From an uncultured Prevotellaceae bacterium (GTDB taxonomy: Bacteria > Bacteroidota > Bacteroidia > Bacteroidales > Bacteroidaceae), in the NCBI GenBank assembly GCA_902780025.1, contig CACZDV010000001.1:1-64000 (forward strand): a stretch of DNA of 64,000 nucleotides, in the 5' to 3' direction. The notes under the pieces are model-generated. The model was given only the letters and a program-made list of their open reading frames with translations. It had not been told where the DNA came from and ran no database searches. The position numbers and the translations under genes are program-made. This document shows, in pieces, positions 1-6,091 of the stretch; the stretch's first letter is position 1, and each line of letters opens with the position of its first letter.

Positions 1-144
1 AGCCTCTACCGAGCCATTACTGTCAACGCCGCCATAGCCGATGCCATTTTCGCTGCTGACACCATTGGCATCGCTGGCGGCTATCATCTGTTCGCTGATA
101 TATTCCAGCACCTCAACGGCTGGAGTCATATATACTTTCTTCAT
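1..144 (-). CDS. Small Prevotella-type protein of unknown function (3' end outside window)
   Basis: The minus strand opens with ATG at 144 and stays open for 48 codons to the window edge, so the C-terminus is missing. The product begins MKKVYMTPAVEV and continues through EQMIAAS into a Gly/Ser/Asn-rich stretch. From memory, short proteins with this 'YMTP..EV......QM-A-S' start are common and uncharacterised in Prevotella and relatives; no function is known to me. There is no hydrophobic signal segment. It lies 16 bp downstream of a broken secreted-protein tail on the same strand. The reading frame and family likeness are seen; any role (leader-type peptide, regulator) would be a guess. Confidence 0.6.
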   Translation of the reverse strand, partial: MKKVYMTPAVEVLEYISEQMIAASDANGVSSENGIGYGGVDSNGSVEA

Positions 145-160
145 CTTCTGTCCTCCTTTC

Positions 161-394
161 TTACTTTATCACCACTTTCTTTCCGTTCTTCACATAGACG
201 CCTTTTGTCGGCACGTCTACCCGCTGACCGTTGAGGTTGTAAACCTCACTCTTCACTCCCATTCCCGCTAAAGCGCCTACCCGTTGCCTTTCACTATTCA
301 CATCTACACTATTCACTAGCGTAGCGTCCAATGTGTTACCATCGAGCGAGAAGGTGATGCGGGCTTCGCCCGTGTCATAATAGGAAAAAACCAT
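161..394 (-). pseudogene. 3' remnant of a secreted protein with sorting-type C-terminal tail
   Basis: About 78 codons remain. The end reads VYNLNGQRV, then KGVYVKNGKKVVIK, which matches the C-terminal tails of type IX-secreted or surface proteins of Bacteroidales and the tails of three other proteins here (ends near 32780, 51087, 53261). No N-terminal domain or signal peptide is present. Going upstream the frame meets a TGA at about 409-411, and within a few bases the sequence becomes the dispersed repeat at 423-488, so the gene appears cut off at that repeat. Residues LVNSVDVNSE come from a tandem GTGAATAGT-type word. The ATG at 392-394 is only the first Met, not a supported start. Confidence 0.6.
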
Positions 395-422
395 GCTCAA
401 CGGCCCGCTTGCTGACAGTCAT

Positions 423-488
423 GCTAACTGACCTATATAGATAGGCTAACTAACCTATATAGCATCGTTAAGTGGCATAGTTAGCAAG
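423..488. repeat. Dispersed repeat module, inverted copy at 61783-61848
   Basis: Read on the plus strand, this module matches the reverse complement of 61783-61848 at about 62 of 67 positions by eye (shared blocks CTAACTGACCTATATAGAT and GGCATAGTTAGCAAGA). The module is rich in CTAAC/GTTAG and TATATAG words that can fold back; the copy near 61.8 kb has a perfect 8-bp stem (TTGCTAAC / GTTAGCAA) that is degenerate here. It borders the truncated secreted-protein tail. Confidence 0.85.
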
Positions 489-523
489 ATGCCGCAATCT
501 GCATAGTGGGCTTGGTTTGCCGT

Positions 524-597
524 AACTAAACCCGAGGTTTGGTCGGACTAAACCCAGGGTTTGGTCGGACCAAAGGTGATGTTCCCCGGTTGGGAAC
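524..597. repeat. Palindromic word array in virE leader
   Basis: Two adjacent units each combine AAACCC with GGTTTGGTCGGAC, followed by the dyad GTTCCC-N5-GGGAAC at 581-597. The last dyad matches the three TTCCC-N5-GGGAA dyads at 61671-61732. No convincing protein is encoded: the open frames here change with the repeat period. Confidence 0.7.
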
Positions 598-655
598 ATT
601 TGCGAGGACGCACTACAGAAAAAAGAGAGACTACCTGAAAAAGAGGGATTACCTG

Positions 656-755
656 AAAACACCTAACCACCTACCTAAATCTTCGGAAAGTGCTTTGTAG
701 AAAGGGATTCCGGCGAGGTAGGTGTTTCGCAAACACCTACCAAACACCTACCTGA
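656..755. repeat. Left ~100 bp inverted repeat flanking the virE gene
   Basis: This arm pairs with 2155-2254: both contain, in opposite orientation, AACACCTAACC, CCTACCTAAATCTTC, GGCGAGGTAGGTGTTT and a run of ACACCTACC words. It holds a near-perfect hairpin, GGTAGGTGTTT (717-727), loop CGC, AAACACCTACC (731-741). The central CTTTGTAGAAAGG core (around 693-705) has the same plus-strand orientation as the core in the right arm, although the arms are inverted. Confidence 0.85.
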
Positions 756-838
756 CATCTCATTCAAGACCTACCTGACGACGACCTCGATTTTTTTCTC
801 GATTGAAGTGTTAAAAGGGCGTTTTTTGAGGGGAAATG

Positions 839-870
839 TTTGGAGAATCGGATTATTTTTTGTATCTTTG
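839..870 (+). promoter_or_regulatory. Promoter for the virE-like gene
   Basis: TTTG at 839-842, a 20-bp spacer and TATCTTTG at 863-870 match the Bacteroidota primary-sigma consensus. The untranslated leader to the ATG at 931 would be about 55 nt. The left inverted repeat lies upstream of this promoter, so it is not in this transcript. Confidence 0.7.
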
Positions 871-930
871 CACTTGAAATGAAGGCCATGAAAGACACGG
901 GCCTGAAAATAACTCTAATACTTACAAACT

Positions 931-2142
931 ATGCAAAAAGAATTACTGATTCAAGGGAAGGCTGCGAATGCCTCCTTCGTGGAAATGCTCGCCGCAGAGC
1001 ACTTCCTTCATGAGAACTACCTCTTCCGCAGCAACGTGCTGAACGGAAAGGTGGAGTTTGCCACCAAGCCCGCCGAGGGCCAGACGGCCGAGTTCCGTCC
1101 GCTGACGCAGAAGGCGCTGAACAGCATCATCCTCCGTGCCAAGCGCGAGGAGGTTTGCGAGCAGGGCAACCCCAAGGCTGACATTATGGAGTACGTCAAT
1201 TCTGAAGAGGTACGCGCGTATGACCCCATCCGTGAGTATCTCGAAGGACTGCCCCAATGGGATGGTGAGAACCATGTGGCTCGCCTCTTTGGGCGCATCC
1301 CGGGCGTCAGCAGCGAACAACTGTCGTTCCTGGCTGTCTGGCTGCGTTCGGCTGTGGCTCACTGGCTACAGATGGACACGCTTCACGGGAATGAGTGTGT
1401 GCCCACGCTGATTGGTGCGCAGGGGTGCGGCAAGACCACCTTCCTGCGCCGCCTGCTGCCACAGCATCTGCGTGAGTACTACCTGGATCACCTGAACCTG
1501 TCGAACAAGTTTGACAAGGAGATGGCGCTGACCAACAATCTGCTGGTCAACCTCGATGAGCTCGACACGATTCGCCCCAGCCAGCATCCGGCGCTGAAGC
1601 AGACGCTCTCGAAGGGCAAGGTCAACGGGCGTCCTATCTATGGTGCCTCGCAGGAAGACCGCCCTCGCTATGCGTCGTTCGTGGCTACGACCAACAATCC
1701 GCATCCGCTGACGGATGCTACCGGCAGTCGTCGCTACATCTGTATCCAGGTTCCGCAGGACAAGATGATTGACAATGCGGGTGAGATTGACTATCAGCAG
1801 CTTTACGCCCAGGTGCTCTATGAGCTGCAGGAACTGAAGGCTCCCTACTGGTTCAACAACGACGAGGTAGCCCGCATTCAGGAGCTGAATCTCGGCTATA
1901 TGGTGCAGAAGGATATGGCTGACATCATCGCCGCCTGCTTCCGCAAACCCAAGGAGGGTGAGCCGATGCTGTCGATGAATAGCGGCGAACTGCTGAAGAT
2001 GATTCAGCACGAATACCCGTCTGTGCCCATCAACCACAGCGCCAAGATTCACTTGGGACTTGCCATGAAGGAGTTGGGCTACGAGCACAGCACGAAGGGT
2101 AACGTGGCCTTCTACAAGGTGGTGCCCCTGAAGGCCGCCTGA
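931..2142 (+). CDS. VirE/VapE-like P-loop NTPase (virulence-associated E family)
   Basis: The 403-residue product has the VirE-family core: a Walker A GAQGCGKTT near residues 162-170, an acidic Walker B-like NLDELD near 203-208, and an ATTNN sensor-like motif further on. The C-terminal ~90 residues resemble the DUF3874 domain that ends many Bacteroidales VirE proteins. Family members are superfamily-3-like helicase/primase-associated ATPases found in phages, islands and cassettes; the exact role in Bacteroidales is not established. No primase domain is fused here, so this is the short form. It stands alone between inverted repeats, with its stop 12 bp before the right arm. A complete, intact frame suggests it is maintained. 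Confidence 0.8.
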   Translation: MQKELLIQGKAANASFVEMLAAEHFLHENYLFRSNVLNGKVEFATKPAEGQTAEFRPLTQKALNSIILRAKREEVCEQGNPKADIMEYVNSEEVRAYDPIREYLEGLPQWDGENHVARLFGRIPGVSSEQLSFLAVWLRSAVAHWLQMDTLHGNECVPTLIGAQGCGKTTFLRRLLPQHLREYYLDHLNLSNKFDKEMALTNNLLVNLDELDTIRPSQHPALKQTLSKGKVNGRPIYGASQEDRPRYASFVATTNNPHPLTDATGSRRYICIQVPQDKMIDNAGEIDYQQLYAQVLYELQELKAPYWFNNDEVARIQELNLGYMVQKDMADIIAACFRKPKEGEPMLSMNSGELLKMIQHEYPSVPINHSAKIHLGLAMKELGYEHSTKGNVAFYKVVPLKAA

Positions 2143-2154
2143 GGGGTAGGTCTG

Positions 2155-2254
2155 AAGGTAGGTGTTAGGTAGGTGTTTGCGAAACACCTACCTCGCCAAA
2201 ACCCCTTTGTAGAAAGGGGTTCCGGAAGATTTAGGTAGGAGGTTAGGTGTTTTT
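2155..2254. repeat. Right ~100 bp inverted repeat flanking the virE gene
   Basis: Inverted partner of 656-755. It carries a perfect hairpin: AGGTAGGTGTTT at 2167-2178, loop GCG, AAACACCTACCT at 2182-2193. Then comes a CCTTTGTAGAAAGG core in the same orientation as in the left arm. Because the arm follows the virE stop, it would lie in the 3' end of that transcript and could fold as a strong hairpin there. Confidence 0.85.
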
Positions 2255-2324
2255 GCGATGAAAGGGTTTTCTGTAGATTTGCAATAAACTTCTAAAAGTG
2301 TTTCGGAGTTTCTGTTTTATTTTG

Positions 2325-2332
2325 TAATTTTG
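2325..2332 (+). promoter_or_regulatory. -7 element (TAATTTTG) for the 65-aa protein gene
   Basis: TAATTTTG ends 19 bp before the ATG at 2352. A -33 element is weak: TTTC at 2301-2304, 20 bp upstream. The spacing to the start codon suits a short leader. Confidence 0.5.
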
Positions 2333-2351
2333 CACCCAAATTAGGAAGGAT

Positions 2352-2549
2352 ATGGAAAAGAAACGACAGGCGCTGAAGAAACTGCTGACGGCAGTAGAGC
2401 ATGAACTGCTGAAGAAACCGGACCGGAAGACGCTGGACCGGCTGTCGCTGTTGGCGGGATTCCAGGACTGGGACTCATTCCAGGATGCGCTGCATGGTGA
2501 CGTCAGCGCCGACGAAAACTACAACAAAAAAGGCTCAACCAGCGGTTGA
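2352..2549 (+). CDS. Small charged protein of unknown function (65 aa)
   Basis: The product begins MEKKRQALKKLLTAVEHELL and is rich in Lys, Glu and Leu, predicted helical, without signal or membrane segment. A GFQDWDSFQDALHG stretch has the look of a small helical adaptor or DNA-binding protein, but I recognise no family. AGGAAGG lies just before the start codon and a -7 promoter element lies 19 bp upstream. The last codons (GSTSG and the TGA stop at 2547-2549) sit inside the terminator hairpin, so the tail may be incidental. It follows the virE cassette but has its own promoter. Confidence 0.6.
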   Translation: MEKKRQALKKLLTAVEHELLKKPDRKTLDRLSLLAGFQDWDSFQDALHGDVSADENYNKKGSTSG

Positions 2550-2557
2550 GCCTTTTT
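2526..2557. terminator. Bidirectional intrinsic terminator
   Basis: GGCTCAACC (2532-2540), loop AGC, GGTTGAGCC (2544-2552), followed by TTTTT and preceded by AAAAAA, so it can stop transcription from the 65-aa gene and, on the other strand, from rplS. Confidence 0.9.
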
Positions 2558-2570
2558 ATGTGTCGATTGA

Positions 2571-2933
2571 TTATTCGGCAGCGACGGGACGACGCTTCTC
2601 CTTGATACGAGCAGCCTTACCAGTGAGCTTGCGCAGATAGTAAAGCTTAGCGCGACGTACCTTACCAACCTTGTTCACCTCGATAGAGTCGATGTTCGGC
2701 GACTCAATGGGGAAGATACGCTCTACACCCACGGTGCCCGACATCTTGCGGACGGTGAAACGCTTCTTGTCACCATGGCCACAGATCTTGATGACTACGC
2801 CACGGTAGAGCTGGATACGCTCCTTTGAACCCTCGATAATTTTGTAAGCGACAGTGATAGTGTCACCGGCCTTGAACTCCGGGAACTTCTTGCCGGTTGC
2901 AAATGCTTCTTCAGCAACTTTAATTAAGTCCAT
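2571..2933 (-). CDS. rplS: 50S ribosomal protein L19
   Basis: The 120-residue product begins [11 protein letters not shown] and contains the L19 signatures [37 protein letters not shown] and [12 protein letters not shown]19 sits at the 30S-50S interface of the large subunit. Length is normal for the family (115-125). It is monocistronic here, with a ~95-nt leader from a TACCTTTG element at 3031-3038 and the shared terminator at 2526-2557. Confidence 0.97.
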   Translation of the reverse strand: MDLIKVAEEAFATGKKFPEFKAGDTITVAYKIIEGSKERIQLYRGVVIKICGHGDKKRFTVRKMSGTVGVERIFPIESPNIDSIEVNKVGKVRRAKLYYLRKLTGKAARIKEKRRPVAAE

Positions 2934-3030
2934 TTTTTAATAAAATAATTAGACGGTTGTTGTATCGTTCCAACGCAACATAACAGGCCTCTCGATACTT
3001 CCTGCCAGCGATTACGCCGAAAAGCGGGTG

Positions 3031-3038
3031 CAAAGGTA
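3031..3038 (-). promoter_or_regulatory. -7 element (TACCTTTG) for rplS
   Basis: The minus strand reads TACCTTTG at 3038-3031. Instead of a clear TTTG, the -33 region is occupied by the AGTGAAA tandem tract at 3047-3075, so repeat length could alter promoter spacing (inference). Confidence 0.6.
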
Positions 3039-3046
3039 CGAAAAAA

Positions 3047-3075
3047 AGTGAAAAGTGAAAAGTGAAAAGTGAAAA
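3047..3075. repeat. AGTGAAA tandem tract
   Basis: Four copies of a 7-8 bp GTGAAAA word in a row, directly upstream of the rplS -7 element. The same word family recurs elsewhere in the window (3908-3967, 40460-40475, 61568-61590). Confidence 0.85.
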
Positions 3076-3141
3076 ATCTGCTACCGCGGGGTGCTTTTTT
3101 TGCTTTTTTTTGTAATTTTGCACCGAGAAATGTAACGGATA

Positions 3142-3906
3142 ATGAGAAATAGACTGTTTTTTTATGCTTTAACGGGCGTGCTACTGCTGCTGTCGTCGTG
3201 CCGTTCGCACTACCAGCTGACGGGGGTGGAACGTTCGCGAATCGTCGTCGATAGTCGCTACGACCGTCAGCCCGATGAGACGGCCGCCAGCTATCTGGCT
3301 CCCTATAAGCACCAGGTGGACTCGGCGATGGGGCCTGTCATGGGACGCGTGGCTCGCAATATGCATGCAGAGCGGCCTGAGAGCAACCTGTCGAACCTGC
3401 TGTCAGACGTGATGGTGTGGGCAGCAAAGGACTATAACGAGCAAGTGGTGCTGGGCATTTATAATATGGGCGGCATCAGGGCCGACCTCACTCGTGGTGA
3501 GGTAACCTATGGCGATGTGCTCGACGTGGCACCGTTTGAGAATAAGATAGCGTTCACCACGCTGAAGGGTGAAACGCTGCTGAAACTCTTCCGGCAGATT
3601 GCCAAACGCGGCGGCGAGGGCGTCAGCCGGGGCTGCGAATTGGTGATTACCAAAGAAGGCGAACTGGTATCGGCACACCTGAACGGTCAGGAGATTGACC
3701 CGCAGGGTGAATACCGCGTGGCCACGATTGACTACCTGCTGGGCGGCAACGACGGCATGAGTGCCATGAACGAAGGGCACGACGTCCGCTCGCCTCAGGA
3801 CAAACAGAGCAACACCCGGTTTATCATCATGAACTACTTCAAGGAGAAAGCCGCCAAGGGCGAAGTGGTGGATGCGCAGGTGGAAGGAAGGATTACGCTT
3901 CGCTAG
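3142..3906 (+). CDS. 5'-nucleotidase C-terminal domain lipoprotein
   Basis: The 254-residue product begins with a lipoprotein signal peptide (LLLLSSC, lipid Cys at residue 20), then a 5'-nucleotidase C-terminal domain (about 45-235) that supplies substrate binding in UshA-type enzymes: NLLSDVMVWAAK, YNMGGIRADL, FENKIAFTTLKG and YLLGGNDGM are visible. It has no metallophosphatase half; that is encoded by the next gene, 74 bp downstream. The pair thus looks like a UshA-like nucleotidase/UDP-sugar hydrolase split in two, acting in the periplasm or on a membrane surface. A TAATTTTG element at 3113-3120 is the likely -7 promoter site. Confidence 0.88.
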   Translation: MRNRLFFYALTGVLLLLSSCRSHYQLTGVERSRIVVDSRYDRQPDETAASYLAPYKHQVDSAMGPVMGRVARNMHAERPESNLSNLLSDVMVWAAKDYNEQVVLGIYNMGGIRADLTRGEVTYGDVLDVAPFENKIAFTTLKGETLLKLFRQIAKRGGEGVSRGCELVITKEGELVSAHLNGQEIDPQGEYRVATIDYLLGGNDGMSAMNEGHDVRSPQDKQSNTRFIIMNYFKEKAAKGEVVDAQVEGRITLR

Positions 3907-3907
3907 T

Positions 3908-3967
3908 TAGAGGTAAGAGGTAAGAAGTAAGAGGTAAGAAGTAAGAGGTAAGAGGTGAGAAGTAAGA
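3908..3967. repeat. AGGTAAG/AAGTAAG tandem repeat
   Basis: About nine imperfect copies of a 7-bp word (AGGTAAG, AAGTAAG, AGGTGAG) fill the gap between the two nucleotidase genes. The unit is far too short for a CRISPR and has no spacers. It runs into the start region of the next gene. Confidence 0.85.
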
Positions 3968-3980
3968 AATGAGAAGTGAA

Positions 3981-4826
3981 ATGAAACGGATATACCTTAT
4001 TATAATAATAGGAATGCTGACGGCGTTGTCAGTCGATGCCAAGAAGCAGAAGCAGCTGGTGGTGCTGCATACCAACGATACGCACTCGTGTATCCTGCCC
4101 CTGAAGGAGGCCTTGGAGGACACCATGATTGCGGGACGCGGCGGATACCTGCGTCGCATCGCTATGATCAAGGAGGAACGGCAGAAGGCTCCCGACCTGC
4201 TGTTGTTTGACAGTGGCGACTTCTCGCAGGGCTCCAGCTACTATACGATGTTCAAGGGCGACGTCGAGATAGAACTGATGAACCAGATGGGCTATGACGC
4301 AGCGACCATCGGCAACCACGAGTTCGACTTTGGCGTCGACAATATGGCCCGCATCTTCCGTAAGGCCAAATTTCCCATTGTGTGCTCCAATTACGACTTC
4401 ACAGGTACCGACCTGCAGGGCGTCGTCAAGCCTTACATCACGCTGAAGCGCAAGGGCATCAAGATTGGCGTGTTTGCCATCTGTCCGAAGATGAAGGGAC
4501 TGGTGCCGCAGAAGAACTATGAGCCGCTGAAGTATCTGGATCCCGCAGAGACAGCACGTAGGTATATCGACCTGCTGCGCCAACAGGAGAAGTGCGACCT
4601 CGTTATCTGCCTCAGCCACATGGGATGGAAGGAGTCTACTTATCCCGACGAACAGCTTATTCGCCAGATTGAGGACTGTGACCTGGTACTCGGCGGACAT
4701 ACCCACACCTATATGCCGACACTGGAATACACTCCCGACAGGACGGGCAAGCTGATTCCCGTCGACCAGAACGGTAAGCACGGTGCCTTTGTGGGCAAAC
4801 TAATACTCAATCTGGAGAAAAAGTAA
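3981..4826 (+). CDS. 5'-nucleotidase metallophosphatase domain protein
   Basis: I choose the ATG at 3981 because it starts a clean signal peptide (MKRIYLIIIIGMLTALSVDA); an in-frame ATG at 3969 lies in the repeat tract and would add four residues. The mature protein is a calcineurin-like phosphoesterase with the full set of metal-ligand motifs: LHTNDTHS, DSGDFSQGS, GNHEFDFG, CLSHMG and GGHTHTYM. It corresponds to the N-terminal catalytic half of UshA-type 5'-nucleotidases, and the preceding gene encodes the C-terminal half. Predicted periplasmic. Confidence 0.9.
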   Translation: MKRIYLIIIIGMLTALSVDAKKQKQLVVLHTNDTHSCILPLKEALEDTMIAGRGGYLRRIAMIKEERQKAPDLLLFDSGDFSQGSSYYTMFKGDVEIELMNQMGYDAATIGNHEFDFGVDNMARIFRKAKFPIVCSNYDFTGTDLQGVVKPYITLKRKGIKIGVFAICPKMKGLVPQKNYEPLKYLDPAETARRYIDLLRQQEKCDLVICLSHMGWKESTYPDEQLIRQIEDCDLVLGGHTHTYMPTLEYTPDRTGKLIPVDQNGKHGAFVGKLILNLEKK

Positions 4827-4858
4827 CCTCCCTTCACCCTTCACCAGTCACCCTTCAC

Positions 4859-5605
4859 CTACTCAAAGTAGAACGTAAGCGTTACCATCTTCGAGTGACC
4901 CGACGACACGCTGTTGGTATAGACACGATAGCTGGCATCGGTCAGTTCGTCGGCGTGTCCGCTGTCTAACGAGTTCACTAAACTGTAGCTGAACTTCAAC
5001 TCGGGGATGAGCTTGAAGAAGGGCAGGTAGAAGTCGCAGCCCAAGCCAAACTCCAGCATCGTGTCGTAGCGCTTCAGCTGAATAAAATCCTGTGACTTGC
5101 TCGTGAGGTTGATCATCGGATTGATACCGCCGATGAGGTAGGGGCGGTGGTTGTTGAACCGCTCCGACGAGAACTTCAGGTTGATGGGGAAGGCGATGTA
5201 CGTGTTCTTCATGTCCTGCGTCGCCGTCAGCATACGCCCTTCGTTGTCCGTCCGCGTCAGGAAGTGGTACATCAGGTGCTTGGCGCCGAAGTGCATCGTC
5301 GGGGCTACGCGCAGCGACAGGTGCTTGGTGAGCAGCTGGTCCGCCAGCACACCCACGCTGAAGCCCGGGTTCCAGTTGTCCTGGTCACAGACGACGGTCT
5401 CTATCGTCTCCGTGCCATCGTCGGCCACCACCACCTGCGGTCCCACGTTGCGGAACTCAATGTCCTGCATGTGGAAGCCCACGCTGATGCCGAAGTGCGT
5501 CGGGCGCAGGTCGATGTAGGGTTTGTTTTGCGGCTTGCGCTCCTGACCACTGGCTGTCAGCGTCAGTGCTGCTATATATAATAATAAGGTGAGCAGTCTT
5601 CTCAT
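4859..5605 (-). CDS. porT: PorT-family outer-membrane protein (type IX secretion)
   Basis: The 248-residue product has a signal peptide (to about residue 20) followed by an outer-membrane beta-barrel pattern, with FGISVGFHMQDIEFRNVGPQ near the start and PFFKLIPELKFSYSL near the end, as in PorT/SprT proteins. PorT is an outer-membrane component of the type IX secretion system. Length matches P. gingivalis PorT (about 244). The gene stands alone. The sorting-type C-terminal tails elsewhere in the window fit a working type IX system. The exact PorT assignment, rather than a generic PorT-like barrel, is by recall. Confidence 0.75.
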   Translation of the reverse strand: MRRLLTLLLYIAALTLTASGQERKPQNKPYIDLRPTHFGISVGFHMQDIEFRNVGPQVVVADDGTETIETVVCDQDNWNPGFSVGVLADQLLTKHLSLRVAPTMHFGAKHLMYHFLTRTDNEGRMLTATQDMKNTYIAFPINLKFSSERFNNHRPYLIGGINPMINLTSKSQDFIQLKRYDTMLEFGLGCDFYLPFFKLIPELKFSYSLVNSLDSGHADELTDASYRVYTNSVSSGHSKMVTLTFYFE

Positions 5606-5717
5606 ATTCTTATTTATAACGCGAAAACAGCCTTTATATTATGTCGCCGTCAATTTCGACATTGTATAAATTGCAAAAAAAGATACCAAAAGTTAGGTAT
5701 ATATCGAAAATAATGTT

Positions 5718-5725
5718 TACCTTTG
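5718..5725 (+). promoter_or_regulatory. -7 element (TACCTTTG) for ferredoxin gene
   Basis: TACCTTTG lies 52 bp before the ATG at 5778; the -33 region (around 5691-5696, AGTTAG) is a poor match. Confidence 0.55.
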
Positions 5726-5777
5726 CATCCTAATAACTTAGTATTTTTTTATTAACACTTTAAACATTAGTACGATT

Positions 5778-5948
5778 ATGGCATATGTAATTGGTGACGA
5801 CTGCATCGCATGTGGAACCTGTATCGGTGAGTGCCCCGTAGAGGCTATCTCTGAGGGTGAGAAGTATGTAATTGACGCTGACGCTTGCACAGAGTGCGGT
5901 ACTTGCGCTTCTGTCTGCCCGTCTGAGGCAATCTCTCTTCCCGCTTAA
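5778..5948 (+). CDS. 2[4Fe-4S] ferredoxin
   Basis: A 56-residue protein, starting MAYVIGDDCIACGTC. It has two classical CxxCxxCxxxCP clusters: C-IA-C-GT-C-IGE-CP at residues 9-20 and C-TE-C-GT-C-ASV-CP at residues 39-50 (approximate), each ligating one 4Fe-4S cluster. It is a low-potential electron carrier of the clostridial type, cytoplasmic, likely serving pyruvate:ferredoxin oxidoreductase and similar enzymes. The gene is monocistronic with its own promoter and a downstream hairpin. Confidence 0.95.
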   Translation: MAYVIGDDCIACGTCIGECPVEAISEGEKYVIDADACTECGTCASVCPSEAISLPA

Positions 5949-5973
5949 TTCGCACGATTAGGCTTCATAAACC

Positions 5974-6010
5974 AAAAGAGGGTCTTCCGCAATGGAAGTC
6001 CCTCTCTTTT
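5974..6010 (+). terminator. Terminator after ferredoxin gene
   Basis: AAAGAGGG-TCTTCC, short loop, GGAAGT-CCCTC, then a T-rich run, 26 bp after the ferredoxin stop. Confidence 0.75.
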
Positions 6011-6036
6011 ATTTGCTACCTATCGGGTAGCATACG

Positions 6037-6071
6037 AAAAAGGCCGGAAGTGAATGACTTCCGGCCTTTTT
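6037..6071. terminator. Bidirectional terminator, end of the TonB operon
   Basis: A perfect 15-bp stem, AAAAAGGCCGGAAGT (6037-6051) with ACTTCCGGCCTTTTT (6057-6071), and a 5-nt loop. It sits 20 bp after the stop of the TPR gene (minus strand) and can also back up the ferredoxin terminator. Confidence 0.9.
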
Positions 6072-6091
6072 CGTTCGTTGTTTTTATTAGC

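Noticed and set aside
468..662. 64-codon open frame on the minus strand in the virE leader
   Set aside because: It runs through palindromic word repeats and has no promoter or recognisable domain.
423..2254. A transposon or integron carrying virE
   Set aside because: No transposase, integrase or clear target duplication is visible; the inverted repeats alone do not prove transposition.
3908..3967. Tandem repeats that might suggest a CRISPR array
   Set aside because: The unit is 7 bp, copies abut without spacers, and no cas genes are in the window.
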